64,000 bases of DNA from Chitinophaga qingshengii (GCF_014529935.1 NZ_JACVFC010000001.1:1178001-1242000), one strand, 5' to 3'; positions 34,166-44,390 are shown, numbered from the stretch's first letter. Program-made: numbers and translations. Notes: generated by a model not told the origin, from the letters alone.

Positions 34166-36699
34166 AATAATTCGCCTTGCACCTGTGAGTCGTCATTCGG
34201 GTCCGGATCTTCATCCTCAGACAATAATTCTGCACTGATCAGGTCATCGCCGGCAATACGGGTACCTACTGTTCTCCAGCCGGTTACCTCCACAAATTCG
34301 GAGAGGTCTATTTCCTCTTCTTCCGGACTGCGTTTTTTGCCGGTTTTCAGCAATACAACAGGCTGGGTATGTGTGGTCACCATTTCCAGGTAATTGCCGT
34401 TGCCTTCCTTGATGAACAGGAATTTATTATTCAACGTCTGTGTTTCAATACGGAAACGTTTTACGTTGAACTGTTTTTTATCAGCGTCAAAGTAAATTGC
34501 CGTTACGATCTTTTCCGGGTTGAATTTCTCGATATACACCACATCATTGGATTCATAACGGTTGGTGAGCTCGAAGTTTGTCAGCTCATAAGTACCGTTT
34601 TTGAATGCCACGAAGATTTTATCGTCTCCTTCAAAGCTGCCGATGTACACGCCTCTCTCTTCTGTATTCAGGCGGCCTGTTTCTGAATCGTACCAAATTT
34701 TCTGGCCGGCCAGGGTGGATACGCCTTTTTCTTTGAATTTCACGCCACGGATCGGGTATTTGGTCACCTGGTTACCCATGGAACTACGGCCTTTGATGGC
34801 AATGGTTTCAAAGAACAGGTCAAACTCTTTGTTACGGGCAGAGCAGTTCGGGCTCAGTTTGATAGTGACCACTTCCGCTTCCCCGTTCGGGTTGGCAGAG
34901 AAATAGTGCACCTTGGAATTTTTCTCTCCTTTATGCGCCAGGTCATATTCTTTATCACGGGTAACACCGGTAACGTTGAAACGTTTGGCGTAGCTTACGC
35001 CTGTTTTACCTTCCACATAAATCATGTTGTAGGTAGTACGTTCATCGTTCTTACGGAACACGTCCACATGAATAATATCCTTGCCCACAAAGGTTTTGTC
35101 CGCCACTTTGGTGACCATCATCTTACCATCGCGGCGGAATATGATGATATTATCGAGATCGGAGCAGTCAGCCACAAACTCGTCTTTCTTCAGCGAAGTG
35201 CCGATGAAGCCGTCCGCACGGTTTACGTATATCTTGGTATTGGCAATGGCCACCTGTTGTACCTGGATGGTATCAAAGGTTTTAATTTCCGTTTTACGTT
35301 CGCGGCCTTTGCCGTATTTCTTCTGCAGCCCTTCATAGTAGGACACAGCGTAGTCCACCAGGTTTTGCAGGTCGTTTTTCACCTGTTTGATGTCTGCTTC
35401 GAGGCCTTTGATCTGTTCATTCAGCTCATTGATATCGAGGCGGTAAATGCGGCGTACGGGCTTCTCCGTGAGTTTCACAATATCTTCGCGGGTAATGTCG
35501 CGTTTCAGTTGTTTTTTATACGGAGCGAAACCTTTATCAATCGCATTCAGCACTGTTTCCCAGTCTTTATGCTTTTGTTCCAGTTCCTTGTAAATCCCTT
35601 TTTCAAAGAAGATTTTTTCAAGGGAGGTGTAATGCCATTTGTCCTGGAGTTCCGCCAGCTTGATTTCCAGTTCCTGTCTCAGCAGTTCTTTGGTGAAGTC
35701 AGCAGATGCTTTCAGCAGTTCGGAAGCGGTCAGGAAGTGTGGTTTATCCTCAACGATCACGCAGGCGTTGGGCGAAATGGATATTTCACAGTCCGTAAAT
35801 GCGTAGAGCGCGTCGATGGTGATATCCGGAGAGATCCCGGGCGCCAGCTGCACTTCAATTTCCACTTCAGCAGCGGTGTTGTCCACTACTTTACGGATTT
35901 TGATTTTGCCACTGTCGTTTGCTTTTACGATAGACTCCATTAGCTGGGTAGTGGTGATGCCATAAGGCACGTCTTTGACCAGCAGGGTCTTTTTATCTTT
36001 CTCCTCGATATGTGCACGCACCCTTACCTTACCACCGCGTTTGCCGTCGTTATAAGCGGCCACGTCAACCATACCACCGGTAGCGAAATCGGGGAACAGT
36101 TCAAATTTCTTTCCTTTAAGATATTTGATGGAAGCGTCTATCAGCTCGTTGAAGTTGTGCGGTAATATTTTGGTGGACAATCCTACCGCGATACCTTCAG
36201 CTCCCTGTGCCAGCAGCAGCGGGAACTTCATCGGAAGGGCCAGCGGCTCGTTTTTACGGCCGTCGTAGCTCAGCTGCCAGGTAGTGGTTTTGGCATTAAA
36301 AGCCACGTCCAGCGCAAACTTAGAGAGACGAGCCTCAATATACCTGGCGGCGGCTGCGTCGTCGCCTGTACGTACATCCCCCCAGTTACCCTGGGTATCT
36401 ATCATCAAATCCTTCTGACCGAGGTTTACTATGGCATCGCTGATGGAAGCGTCCCCATGCGGATGGTACTGCATGGTTTGCCCGATCACGTTGGCCACCT
36501 TATTAAAACGGCCGTCGTCCATTTCTTTCATGGCATGGAGGATACGGCGTTGTACGGGTTTCAGCCCGTCTTCCACACTGGGTACGGCACGCTCCAGGAT
36601 TACATAGGATGCATAGTCCAGAAACCAGCTTTCATACATACCTCCCACGTGGGTGATATTATGCAGCGATTCGTCTGATGTTGTATTTTCAATATCCAT
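34162..36699 (-). CDS. parC: DNA topoisomerase IV subunit A (type IIA)
   Basis: An 845-residue breakage-reunion subunit. Key parts are SVEDGLKPVQRRILHAM, the QTMQYHPHGD region and the active tyrosine Tyr120 in AAAARYIEARL. A coiled-coil dimer region lies near 400-460. The C-terminal propeller is of the Bacteroidota type, without a clear GyrA box, followed by an acidic tail (EDEDPDPNDD). Pairing with the parE gene upstream favours topoisomerase IV rather than gyrase. The ATG at 36697-36699 (MDIENTTSDE) is preferred over the longer frame, which overlaps the cupin gene. It is the last gene of parE-DUF1835-cupin-parC. Confidence 0.87.
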   Translation of the reverse strand: MDIENTTSDESLHNITHVGGMYESWFLDYASYVILERAVPSVEDGLKPVQRRILHAMKEMDDGRFNKVANVIGQTMQYHPHGDASISDAIVNLGQKDLMIDTQGNWGDVRTGDDAAAARYIEARLSKFALDVAFNAKTTTWQLSYDGRKNEPLALPMKFPLLLAQGAEGIAVGLSTKILPHNFNELIDASIKYLKGKKFELFPDFATGGMVDVAAYNDGKRGGKVRVRAHIEEKDKKTLLVKDVPYGITTTQLMESIVKANDSGKIKIRKVVDNTAAEVEIEVQLAPGISPDITIDALYAFTDCEISISPNACVIVEDKPHFLTASELLKASADFTKELLRQELEIKLAELQDKWHYTSLEKIFFEKGIYKELEQKHKDWETVLNAIDKGFAPYKKQLKRDITREDIVKLTEKPVRRIYRLDINELNEQIKGLEADIKQVKNDLQNLVDYAVSYYEGLQKKYGKGRERKTEIKTFDTIQVQQVAIANTKIYVNRADGFIGTSLKKDEFVADCSDLDNIIIFRRDGKMMVTKVADKTFVGKDIIHVDVFRKNDERTTYNMIYVEGKTGVSYAKRFNVTGVTRDKEYDLAHKGEKNSKVHYFSANPNGEAEVVTIKLSPNCSARNKEFDLFFETIAIKGRSSMGNQVTKYPIRGVKFKEKGVSTLAGQKIWYDSETGRLNTEERGVYIGSFEGDDKIFVAFKNGTYELTNFELTNRYESNDVVYIEKFNPEKIVTAIYFDADKKQFNVKRFRIETQTLNNKFLFIKEGNGNYLEMVTTHTQPVVLLKTGKKRSPEEEEIDLSEFVEVTGWRTVGTRIAGDDLISAELLSEDEDPDPNDDSQVQGELF

Positions 36700-36713
36700 G
36701 TATAATACGCTTA

Positions 36714-37115
36714 CTATTTTTCGATAAACATTTTTTCGAGATCTGTTCTCCAAATACGTACGCTGTCTTTCTGCACATCGGCCATGGAGTTCAGTTCTAT
36801 AAAGCAGCAGTCCGTTTCGGCGATCAGCTGGTGCCATACGTTGATGGGTACTTCCACGCGGGCTGGCGCCACTACTTCGATGGTAAGGATTTCATCCCCT
36901 CCTACAGGGCACCAGTGTATCAGCGCTTTACCAGTAAGCAGGAACATGATCTCCGGGTTTTTATTGTCGCTGATACCGGTATGGTAATGCTGGCCGCTGC
37001 TGCTGCCGGCATACCGGTAACAAAGCATAAATTCCCCGGTGCGGGCACAGTCCCAGAGGTAGTTGCTTCCCCGGTCGTCTTCCCCGGCGAGTGACAGGGT
37101 GGTTACTTTTATCAT
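36714..37115 (-). CDS. Small cupin-like protein
   Basis: A 133-residue single-domain protein. The beta-helix pattern includes SGQHYHTGISDNKNPEIMFLL-type sequence with two histidines, GKALIHWCPV and VEVPINVWHQLIAE, consistent with a cupin. It might bind a metal through the histidines in QHYH and WHQL. No enzyme activity can be assigned. Its start overlaps the DUF1835 stop by 4 bp (ATGA) and its stop lies 14 bp before parC, so it is firmly part of the topoisomerase operon. Confidence 0.7.
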   Translation of the reverse strand: MIKVTTLSLAGEDDRGSNYLWDCARTGEFMLCYRYAGSSSGQHYHTGISDNKNPEIMFLLTGKALIHWCPVGGDEILTIEVVAPARVEVPINVWHQLIAETDCCFIELNSMADVQKDSVRIWRTDLEKMFIEK

Positions 37116-37999
37116 TCCGTTACAGGATTTGTAGTGTTAATGTCTTCTCCCGGCAGCTTCACTTCAAAGTCACGAATTGTTTTCAGGTCTCCTTTGCTTT
37201 CCACTTTGCCTTCTTTCACCAGTTCTTTCAGGCGCCATCCCAGGAATTGGTCCATTACCGGGTATTTCAGCTTACCGGTAACCTGTTGCACTACTCTCCA
37301 CGCTTTGACAAACTCTTTACCGGTTTGTGCCAGCAGTTCCTTATCATAAAACAGGGTCGGTTCACCTTTAATTTTTTTGCCGCCATCCAGCATGCGGATA
37401 CCGGCATTTTCATTCATCATCCGGTGCCATTCGTCGCCGTCCAGTTCAAATTCCGCCAGGGATACAGGTCTTGCCAATCCTTTTGCCTTCCGGAATTCCG
37501 ATGGTAATATCTGGTGCAGATAGGTCGGGAAAAAGACTTTTTTATCCTCGTTCAGAAACGGCAGATTATTGAGATAGATGATGTGGATACGGCCTGCAAA
37601 ATCATACAGTTGACTCACCAGCCAGTAGTAACCACAAACATCGCGGGCGTTCTGTCCGGCCCATATCCATATTTCCAGGGATGGATCTTCTTTCAGCTGC
37701 GCTTTCATGGCTTTGAGCCTGTCCGCATCACCGGGCGCTTCTTCCACTGCCGGAGCGGCTTCAGTGTCCATCGTTTCCGGCAACAGTTCTGGTTGCACTG
37801 GCGGTGGCACAGCAGCCAGCTGCTGCCACCACAAACGGCGGTTGGCTTGTCCTTCTTTGGTATCCAGGATAAACAGCGGGCCAACGGACAAGTCGTCTTC
37901 AAAGCTGAGCAATTCGCCCTGTAACTTCTCATCCAGGTTGATGGCTTCTGTTAATACCGGTACGGCTGCCTCACCAAACACAATGTGTAAAAGCCCCAT
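37112..37999 (-). CDS. DUF1835 domain-containing protein
   Basis: A 295-residue soluble protein. The N-terminus LLHIVFGEAAVPVLTEAI and FEDDLSVGPL match DUF1835, followed by an insert rich in Pro and Glu, EIWIWAGQNARDVCGYYWLV and HIIYLNNLPFL. A C-terminal helical part contains YDKELLAQTGKEFVKAWRVV. Some DUF1835 proteins carry a DUF3658 C-terminal domain; here the tail differs. The function is unknown. It sits 10 bp after parE and overlaps the cupin gene, placing it between the two topoisomerase IV subunits. Confidence 0.8.
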   Translation of the reverse strand: MGLLHIVFGEAAVPVLTEAINLDEKLQGELLSFEDDLSVGPLFILDTKEGQANRRLWWQQLAAVPPPVQPELLPETMDTEAAPAVEEAPGDADRLKAMKAQLKEDPSLEIWIWAGQNARDVCGYYWLVSQLYDFAGRIHIIYLNNLPFLNEDKKVFFPTYLHQILPSEFRKAKGLARPVSLAEFELDGDEWHRMMNENAGIRMLDGGKKIKGEPTLFYDKELLAQTGKEFVKAWRVVQQVTGKLKYPVMDQFLGWRLKELVKEGKVESKGDLKTIRDFEVKLPGEDINTTNPVTE

Positions 38000-38009
38000 C
38001 TTTCTTTAT

Positions 38010-39917
38010 TTAGATTTCTTCTTCAATCAGGTCCTTTTCGTACCGCAGGTTATTGATGATGAATTCCTGTCTGGCCTGGGTGTTTTTGCCCATGTAGTAT
38101 TCCAGTAACTTCTGGATGTGGATGTCTTTAGACAGGATGATCGGCTCTATACGGATATCATCACCAATGAAACGGCCGAATTCGTCCGGGGAAATCTCAC
38201 CCAATCCTTTAAACCGGGTGATCTCTGGCTTATTGCCCAGCTTTTTCACTGCTTTCTGTTTCTCTTCTTCGGAATAACAGTAGATGGTCTGCTGTTTGTT
38301 GCGTACGCGGAACAGCGGTGTCTCCAGGATATATACGTGCCCGTTTTTCACCAGGTCAGGGAAAAACTGCAGGAAGAAAGTCAGTATCAGCAGGCGGATG
38401 TGCATACCGTCCACGTCTGCATCGGTAGCTACCACAATGTTGTTGTAGCGCAGCCCTTCCAGCCCTTCCTCAATATTGAGGGCGTGCTGCAGCAGGTTAA
38501 ATTCCTCATTTTCGTATACGATCTTTTTAGTGAGGCCGAAGCTGTTCAGCGGTTTACCCCGTAAGCTGAACACCGCCTGTGTTTCCACGTTGCGGGATTT
38601 GGTGATGGAACCGCTGGCGGAATCACCTTCCGTAATGAAGATGGTGGTTTCCAGTCGTTTTGTTTCCAGTTCCGCTTTCTCCTTGCCGGTAAATTCGTCA
38701 TTGAGATGAAAACGGCAGTCACGCAGTTTGCGGTTATGCAGATTGGCTTTTTTGGCTCTTTCGTTGGCCAGTTTTTTAATACCGGCCAGCTCTTTTCTTT
38801 CGCGTTCGCTCTGCTCAATCCGTTTCTTCATGGCATCGGCCACAGCGGGATTGCGATGCAGGAAGTCGTCCAGGTGTTTGGACAGGAAATCCAGTATAAA
38901 TGCTTTGACAGAAGGACCACCTTCAAACACCACCTGGGAGCCGAGTTTGGTTTTCGTTTGGGATTCAAACACCGGTTCCTGTACCCGAACGGAAACAGCC
39001 GCGCAGATAGATGAACGAATATCGGTGGCTTCGTAGTCTTTTTTGTAAAAGTCACGCACCGTTTTCACGAAAGCCTCACGGAAAGCCGCCAGGTGCGTAC
39101 CGCCCTGGGTAGTATGCTGACCGTTGACGAAAGAATAGTATTCTTCACCATATTGGTTTTCGTGGGTGATGGCCACTTCAATGTCTTCACCTTTCAGGTG
39201 GATGATGGGATAGCGCAGGTCTTCCTCATTGGTTTTACGCTGCAGCAGGTCCAGCAGACCGTTTTTGGAGAGATATTTTTTTCCGTTGAAATTCACTGTC
39301 AGTCCAGCATTCAGGAAACAATAGTTCCAGATCTGGTTTTCCAGGAATTCAGGGATGAAGCGATAGTTTTTGAAAACTGTATCGTCCGGTGTAAAGGTCA
39401 CCAGTGTTCCGTTGGGTTCGGATGTGGCGGTTTCCTTGTGTTCCTTGATCAGTACCCCACGTTCAAACTCTGCCACTTTCATGCGGCCATCACGCACCGA
39501 CTGCACGCGGAAATAGCTGGAAAGGGCGTTCACCGCTTTGGTACCCACCCCGTTGAGGCCTACCGACTTCTGGAAGGCCTTGCTGTCGTATTTGGCGCCG
39601 GTATTGATCTTACTCACCACGTCTACCACCTTGCCCAGCGGAATGCCACGACCAAAGTCGCGCACAGTCACATTGTGCTCGGTCACTTTCAGATCTATCT
39701 GCTTGCCAAAGCCCATAGTGTGCTCATCGATACAGTTGTCGGCCACCTCCTTCAGCAGGATGTAAATACCGTCGTCCATGCTGGAACCATCGCCCAGTTT
39801 ACCGATGTACATACCTGGACGGAGCCGGATATGCTCCCGCCAGTCCAGTGACCGTATGGAGTCTTCCGTATAGGAAGCAAATAGATCCTTGTTATCCGTC
39901 TTGTCCGTGTTTGCCAT
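38010..39917 (-). CDS. parE: DNA topoisomerase IV subunit B (type IIA)
   Basis: A 635-residue ATPase subunit. The GHKL fold has [24 protein letters not shown] and [15 protein letters not shown]. The transducer domain follows, and the TOPRIM domain has [11 protein letters not shown] and [13 protein letters not shown]. The C-terminus includes [16 protein letters not shown]. Length and partner (parC) favour ParE over GyrB. TATCCTTG, a near match to the -7 consensus, lies near 39970-39980 on the minus strand. It is the first gene of the four-gene operon. Confidence 0.88.
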   Translation of the reverse strand: MANTDKTDNKDLFASYTEDSIRSLDWREHIRLRPGMYIGKLGDGSSMDDGIYILLKEVADNCIDEHTMGFGKQIDLKVTEHNVTVRDFGRGIPLGKVVDVVSKINTGAKYDSKAFQKSVGLNGVGTKAVNALSSYFRVQSVRDGRMKVAEFERGVLIKEHKETATSEPNGTLVTFTPDDTVFKNYRFIPEFLENQIWNYCFLNAGLTVNFNGKKYLSKNGLLDLLQRKTNEEDLRYPIIHLKGEDIEVAITHENQYGEEYYSFVNGQHTTQGGTHLAAFREAFVKTVRDFYKKDYEATDIRSSICAAVSVRVQEPVFESQTKTKLGSQVVFEGGPSVKAFILDFLSKHLDDFLHRNPAVADAMKKRIEQSERERKELAGIKKLANERAKKANLHNRKLRDCRFHLNDEFTGKEKAELETKRLETTIFITEGDSASGSITKSRNVETQAVFSLRGKPLNSFGLTKKIVYENEEFNLLQHALNIEEGLEGLRYNNIVVATDADVDGMHIRLLILTFFLQFFPDLVKNGHVYILETPLFRVRNKQQTIYCYSEEEKQKAVKKLGNKPEITRFKGLGEISPDEFGRFIGDDIRIEPIILSKDIHIQKLLEYYMGKNTQARQEFIINNLRYEKDLIEEEI

Positions 39918-40245
39918 ATTATATTAAAGTTTCCTAAATATTTATTTTCCTAGGGTTTAAAAAGCTGCTGCAAGGATACTAAATCTTTTAGCAAAATCCG
40001 ATTGCTGGCAAAAATAAAGGATTCAGTGAATCATCCCAAGTATTAGTTATACAATATGCCTAGATGATTAATTATCAATGTATTGACCATGTTAATTTTT
40101 TTGGGGAAAAGGGGAACGTCTATATATTATTTTATTTTTGATCCCAGGCTTTCGAAAAATTCTATAAAAAATATTTTTTATTTAAATAATTCGTTATATT
40201 TACTGTAGACACACACTTATTGAAAACATCCTAACCTATGTCCTT
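39918..40245. other. AT-rich gene-free spacer upstream of parE
   Basis: It holds the parE promoter region on the minus strand and, at its right end, TATATTTA (40195-40202), a near -7 box for the first small peptide. No ORF, repeat or RNA gene is evident. Confidence 0.5.
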
Positions 40246-40395
40246 ATGAAAACACTTTTTATCATTCTCGTTTTAATCGCCCTGGTCGCGGCAGTCATCG
40301 CAACTTACATGATTCGCCGGGAACAGGAAAACAATATCGGTAATAAATTCCTCCGCCTCATCCGGAAATTTGATTCCTGGCAAATGATGCGGTAA
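40246..40395 (+). CDS. 49-residue single-pass membrane peptide
   Basis: MKTLFIILVLIALVAAVIAT forms one membrane helix, followed by a basic amphipathic tail (MIRREQENNIGNKFLRLIRK, ending SWQMMR). The near-consensus TATATTTA lies 44 bp upstream. The shape is that of small membrane stress proteins or type I toxins, but no family is recognised. It is followed 128 bp later by a second tiny hydrophobic peptide. Confidence 0.5.
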   Translation: MKTLFIILVLIALVAAVIATYMIRREQENNIGNKFLRLIRKFDSWQMMR

Positions 40396-40523
40396 TCTGT
40401 CACCCACAGCAAGGTCTTCCTGCATTACTATCAGCAAAAAAGCATCAGTCTGGCTATCGCCTTCAGAGGAGTGTCATGTTTTTGTACACAGGGAAAAATT
40501 ATTTAACCATACAATCCCATCCT

Positions 40524-40616
40524 ATGAAAACTGGTCTGTTATTCAAAACGGCATGTCTTATTATTGCCTCAGTGGTATTATGTGCTCACTTGTTGCGCAA
40601 ACACGCAACAAAGTAA
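40524..40616 (+). CDS. 30-residue hydrophobic peptide
   Basis: The frame MKTGLLFKTACLIIASVVLC ends AHLLRKHATK, a single membrane helix with a basic C-terminus. It lies 11 bp before a strong terminator hairpin, which makes it the likely end of a short transcript shared with the 49-residue peptide. No family is recognised, and it could be non-coding. Confidence 0.4.
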   Translation: MKTGLLFKTACLIIASVVLCAHLLRKHATK

Positions 40617-40627
40617 AGAGCTATAAA

Positions 40628-40675
40628 GGGTGTACGTGAAAATCCCTTTCAGACTTTCACGTACACCCAATTTTA
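40628..40675 (+). terminator. Intrinsic terminator after the two small peptides
   Basis: GGGTGTACGTGAAA (40628-40641) pairs perfectly with TTTCACGTACACCC (40655-40668), 14 bp, followed by AATTTTATTT. Confidence 0.85.
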
Positions 40676-40879
40676 TTTGATCGATAAATCCCCCCTGTAC
40701 CTGTAACTTCTCCATACTGTCTTCGTTTTAAGATATTGACATGACCATTGAGATCATCACTCCTCTATCGCATCACTCTTCCCCATTTAAGGTATCTACT
40801 GGAAAAGTATATTATTAAATCAATATACATATCTAACAAATTATAAAACAAACATTTAGAATATTTAACTTATTTTCTC

Positions 40880-40887
40880 TAGCTTTG
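40880..40887 (+). promoter_or_regulatory. -7 box of the glycosyltransferase operon
   Basis: TAGCTTTG fits TAnnTTTG; a TTTA at 40855-40858 may be the -33 element. The box lies 27 bp before the chosen ATG and excludes the longer open frame. Confidence 0.65.
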
Positions 40888-40914
40888 CCGCGAATTCATT
40901 ATCGCAAGCCTGAC

Positions 40915-42084
40915 ATGAGTAAAGTCCTTTTCACTTTTCCTTTAAATCCGATAGAAAAAACCAGCGGCGCACAAACCCGCGTAATTACGTTGTTACAGTA
41001 TTTTAAGGAACGGGGCATAGAGGTTGATTTTTTTTCGCTGACCGACTATTGGGGCGTGACCTCACCAGAAAACATCAAAGCGTTCAAAGAAAGCGGACAA
41101 GTCAGGAACGCATGGTTTTATCCCAGAAAACCGGCTAAGAAAAATTTCTTTCAATACTTTTTCTCGTATAAAATACCCAAACTGCTGCACCGGGTAAAAG
41201 GCACCATCCCTAACCACGTAAGCCCATATCTACAGGAGAAATTCAATAACATACTGGAACAACATCAGTACGATTATATCATTGTCAGTTATGCTTACTG
41301 GGCTGACCTTATCAAAGACAACCCACGCATAGGAAATGCCATTACCATTGCCGACACGCATGATCTGCTGGCAGCACAACACCAGCACGACAAAGGCGTG
41401 GACCGGGGCATAGCATTGGGCGATGAATTAAAAAGATTATCGCGGTTCGACCAGGTATGGCTGTGCTCTCCGGAAGAAAATTATTTCTTCAGCCAGTTCC
41501 TGAAAAACCAGGTAAAATATATTCCGACCATGGTAGAAGAACCAGTGAATATAAAGAAGGATGTTCCCGGGAAATATGACCTGCTCTATGTAGCCTCACA
41601 TAACCCGCATAATCTTGTGGCGGCAGACTGGTTCTTCAAACAGGTATTTCCTTTGATTCCTGACCACGTCACGCTTTGTGTGGTTGGATCAATCTCCCGT
41701 TTTGTTCCCGGCGGCCATAAAAACATTACGCTGGTACCGTTTGCAGAAGACCTCAGCGAATATTACCTGGCGTCAAAAGTAGTGATATGTCCTATGCTTT
41801 CCGGAACAGGCGTGAAAATAAAAGTGGTGGAAGCCATGTTATTTGGACTGCCTGTTGTATGTAATGAAAGAGGCATGGATGGACTGCCGGACAAAAACAA
41901 TTGCGGCTGCCTCGTAACGCAGGACCCACAGGAGTTCGCCGGCTATATGCTGAAATTGCTGGAAGACAAAGCCTTTCATGCAACACAAAGCGAACTGAGT
42001 GCCGCTTCATTCAGAAATAATTTCGCAGCAGCCAACGTATATAAAAAGCTGGACAAAGCACTCAACTACACCAGCGCCAACTAA
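40915..42084 (+). CDS. GT4-like glycosyltransferase, paralogue 1 of 3
   Basis: A 389-residue GT-B protein. The N-terminus is VLFTFPLNPIEKTSGAQTRV. A central TIADTHDLLAAQHQHDKGVD and the donor region GTGVKIKVVEAMLFGLPVVC are shared with the two paralogues nearby. Sequence similarity runs throughout with the next gene (VICPMLSGTGVKIKV and VICPMLAGTGVKIKV). The start is ATG 40915, placed after the -7 box; the longer frame begins inside that box. The sugar and acceptor are unknown. It heads a three-gene run (gaps 27 and 11 bp). Confidence 0.82.
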   Translation: MSKVLFTFPLNPIEKTSGAQTRVITLLQYFKERGIEVDFFSLTDYWGVTSPENIKAFKESGQVRNAWFYPRKPAKKNFFQYFFSYKIPKLLHRVKGTIPNHVSPYLQEKFNNILEQHQYDYIIVSYAYWADLIKDNPRIGNAITIADTHDLLAAQHQHDKGVDRGIALGDELKRLSRFDQVWLCSPEENYFFSQFLKNQVKYIPTMVEEPVNIKKDVPGKYDLLYVASHNPHNLVAADWFFKQVFPLIPDHVTLCVVGSISRFVPGGHKNITLVPFAEDLSEYYLASKVVICPMLSGTGVKIKVVEAMLFGLPVVCNERGMDGLPDKNNCGCLVTQDPQEFAGYMLKLLEDKAFHATQSELSAASFRNNFAAANVYKKLDKALNYTSAN

Positions 42085-42111
42085 CACTAATCTCGTAAAA
42101 TCACCGTCAGC

Positions 42112-43302
42112 ATGGCTAAACAGCAACGCGTTTTATACTTCTTTCCTTATAATCCTATCGGCAGGCAAAGTGGCGCCCAAACCCGGGCCATCACCCTTCT
42201 CCGGTATTTTAAGAGCAGGAGCATGAAAGTAGACCTGGTGTCCCGCCAGGGTGACTGGGAGAAGATTACACCCGAAGAAATGGACATGGTGAGAAACAGC
42301 GGATTTGTAGAAAATGCCTGGTTCTGGTTCCGTAAGCCTCCTAAAAAAAATCCACTCGTTTACTTTTTTCAATACAAGTTGCCGCACATGTTGTTCAACC
42401 GTAAGCTCAACCCCATAAAAGGTGGCTTGCCCAACCTCGTGAATCTGCACCTGCGCAGGGAATTCGACAAACTGCTTCAACAACATACATACGACTATAT
42501 CATCATCTCCTATGCCTATTATGCAGACCTGATCAAAGACAATCCATTGATCAACGGTGCCTGCACCATCATGGACACACATGACCTGATGGCTTCACAA
42601 CACCAGCTGGATAAACACGTGAACGTAGGCGCCGCCCTGGGGGATGAGATCAGAAGGCTTTCCCTGTACGATCAGATATGGGCCTGTTCGGGTGAAGAGA
42701 ATTATTTTTTCAGCCAGTTCATCCGGAAAGAAACACTCTACATCCCTACCATGGTGGAAGAGCCAAGACAAGACGACGGCCTGACAGAAAAGAAATACGA
42801 TATCATCTATGTGGCATCGGATAATGAAAACAATAAAAAATCAGCCGCCTGGTTTTTTGATAAAGTGTACCCGTTATTGCCACAGTCGTACCGTCTCTGC
42901 ATTATAGGCAAAATTAATGCACATATTCCGCAAGGCCTCAGCAATGTAACTTATCTTCCATTTGTGGAAGACCTGAGCGATTATTACCTGGCTTCGAAAG
43001 TAGTGATATGTCCTATGTTGGCCGGCACCGGCGTCAAAATAAAAGTACTGGAAGCCTTCTCTTACGGAAAGCCCGTTGTTTGTAACGAACGGGGGCTGGA
43101 TGGGCTGCCGGAAAAAACTGACAACGGCTGCCTCGTATCGGAAAGCCCTGCCGGGTTTGCAGATCACATCACCCGCCTGCTAACCGATCCTGCATTGTTT
43201 GCACAACAAAGCGCATGGAGCGCTGCTTCCTTCAGGAAAACATTTGCAGCAGAAAAAGTGTACCAGCGAATGGACGCCGCTTTAAAGGTTAACCAGCCAT
43301 AA
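42112..43302 (+). CDS. GT4-like glycosyltransferase, paralogue 2 of 3
   Basis: A 396-residue GT-B protein closely related to its upstream neighbour. It opens VLYFFPYNPIGRQSGAQTRA and shares TIMDTHDLMASQHQLDKHVN, EENYFFSQF, YIPTMVEEP, PFVEDLSDYYLASKVVICPM and the donor motif GTGVKIKVLEAFSYGKPVVC. Tandem duplication is the simplest origin. A distinct sugar or linkage specificity is likely but cannot be read. There is no membrane segment. It is followed after 11 bp by a GT2 gene. Confidence 0.83.
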   Translation: MAKQQRVLYFFPYNPIGRQSGAQTRAITLLRYFKSRSMKVDLVSRQGDWEKITPEEMDMVRNSGFVENAWFWFRKPPKKNPLVYFFQYKLPHMLFNRKLNPIKGGLPNLVNLHLRREFDKLLQQHTYDYIIISYAYYADLIKDNPLINGACTIMDTHDLMASQHQLDKHVNVGAALGDEIRRLSLYDQIWACSGEENYFFSQFIRKETLYIPTMVEEPRQDDGLTEKKYDIIYVASDNENNKKSAAWFFDKVYPLLPQSYRLCIIGKINAHIPQGLSNVTYLPFVEDLSDYYLASKVVICPMLAGTGVKIKVLEAFSYGKPVVCNERGLDGLPEKTDNGCLVSESPAGFADHITRLLTDPALFAQQSAWSAASFRKTFAAEKVYQRMDAALKVNQP

Positions 43303-43313
43303 AATATTTCAGG

Positions 43314-44390
43314 ATGCCATCTCCGCTAGTAACAGTCATCATTCCCGTCTATAACCTTGCTCCATATCTGGAAACTACCATCCAGTCGCTGGTCGGGCAA
43401 ACCTATTCCAATACGGAATTGCTCTTTGTGAACGATGGTTCTACAGACAGCTCAGCGGAGATATTAAAGGCCGCAGCGGAGAAATACCCGAATGTCAGGC
43501 TCCTGCACCAGGACAACGCAGGGCAGGGAGCCGCCAGGAACAACGGGCTGGATAACGCTACCGGCGAATTCGTTCTCTTCCTCGATGGCGACGACTGGCT
43601 GGACCCTGTTACCCTGGAACGGGCAGTGGAAGCGGCGTTGAAGGAAAATGCAGACATAGTCTGTTTTGGCTACAAAAGCGTAAAAAAACAAGACGATGGT
43701 AAGCTGGAAGAACTATATAAATTCGAATATGACCCTTCTGTCATTTATGAAGACCTTGTTTCCTGTTTCCTTGCGGAAAACACCGTGAGGAAAGATGCAG
43801 TGAACACCGCCACTCTGGGCAAACTGTACAAACGTTCGCTGATCGAAACACATCATATTCGTTTCCGTCAACGTATCTTCGAAGACTCCCCTTTTATGCT
43901 GGAAGCGGTTTATCACGCCACCAGGCTTACCTGTATCAGCGGTTATTTCTACTACTATCTTCAAAGGGGAACAGAAGGAGAAGCGTCTACCATGAACAGC
44001 GGTTTCAGGGCAGATAAAGTAGCGCTCTTTTATCAGGCAGACCAGCAAATGAAATCATTTCTCCTTTCCAAAGGAATATGGTCCAGGTACCGCAGCGATT
44101 TCAGACGTTACCACAATGCCCGTGTGATTATTTACGGTGGTTATTTCGAATTGTACAGGTACAGCGATGCTGCTACAAATGAAGCATACCGCGCCTTTAT
44201 AAAATTGCTGCAGAAGCACAGTACCGACCTGGGATGGGAAAGAGATTCCCTCTTTAAGAATTACAGAAAAAGAGTCCCTGTTCTTCACATAGGCTTATTC
44301 CTGAGCAGGATCAGTCCGCGGCTGGCGGACCGCTACTTCAGGACTTATGAAAAAAAATATGCGTTCGACCGGCCCTTATCCGGTAATTGA
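43314..44390 (+). CDS. GT2 family glycosyltransferase
   Basis: A 358-residue GT-A glycosyltransferase. The N-terminus is VTVIIPVYNLAPYLETTIQS, followed by LLFVNDGSTDSSAEIL, GQGAARNNGLDNATGEFVLF and the DxD-type LDGDDWLDP. The C-terminal part (about 220-358) is helical, without a membrane segment. It resembles enzymes that build capsule or LPS side chains. Its last 15 bp overlap the end of the convergent third paralogue. Confidence 0.87.
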   Translation: MPSPLVTVIIPVYNLAPYLETTIQSLVGQTYSNTELLFVNDGSTDSSAEILKAAAEKYPNVRLLHQDNAGQGAARNNGLDNATGEFVLFLDGDDWLDPVTLERAVEAALKENADIVCFGYKSVKKQDDGKLEELYKFEYDPSVIYEDLVSCFLAENTVRKDAVNTATLGKLYKRSLIETHHIRFRQRIFEDSPFMLEAVYHATRLTCISGYFYYYLQRGTEGEASTMNSGFRADKVALFYQADQQMKSFLLSKGIWSRYRSDFRRYHNARVIIYGGYFELYRYSDAATNEAYRAFIKLLQKHSTDLGWERDSLFKNYRKRVPVLHIGLFLSRISPRLADRYFRTYEKKYAFDRPLSGN

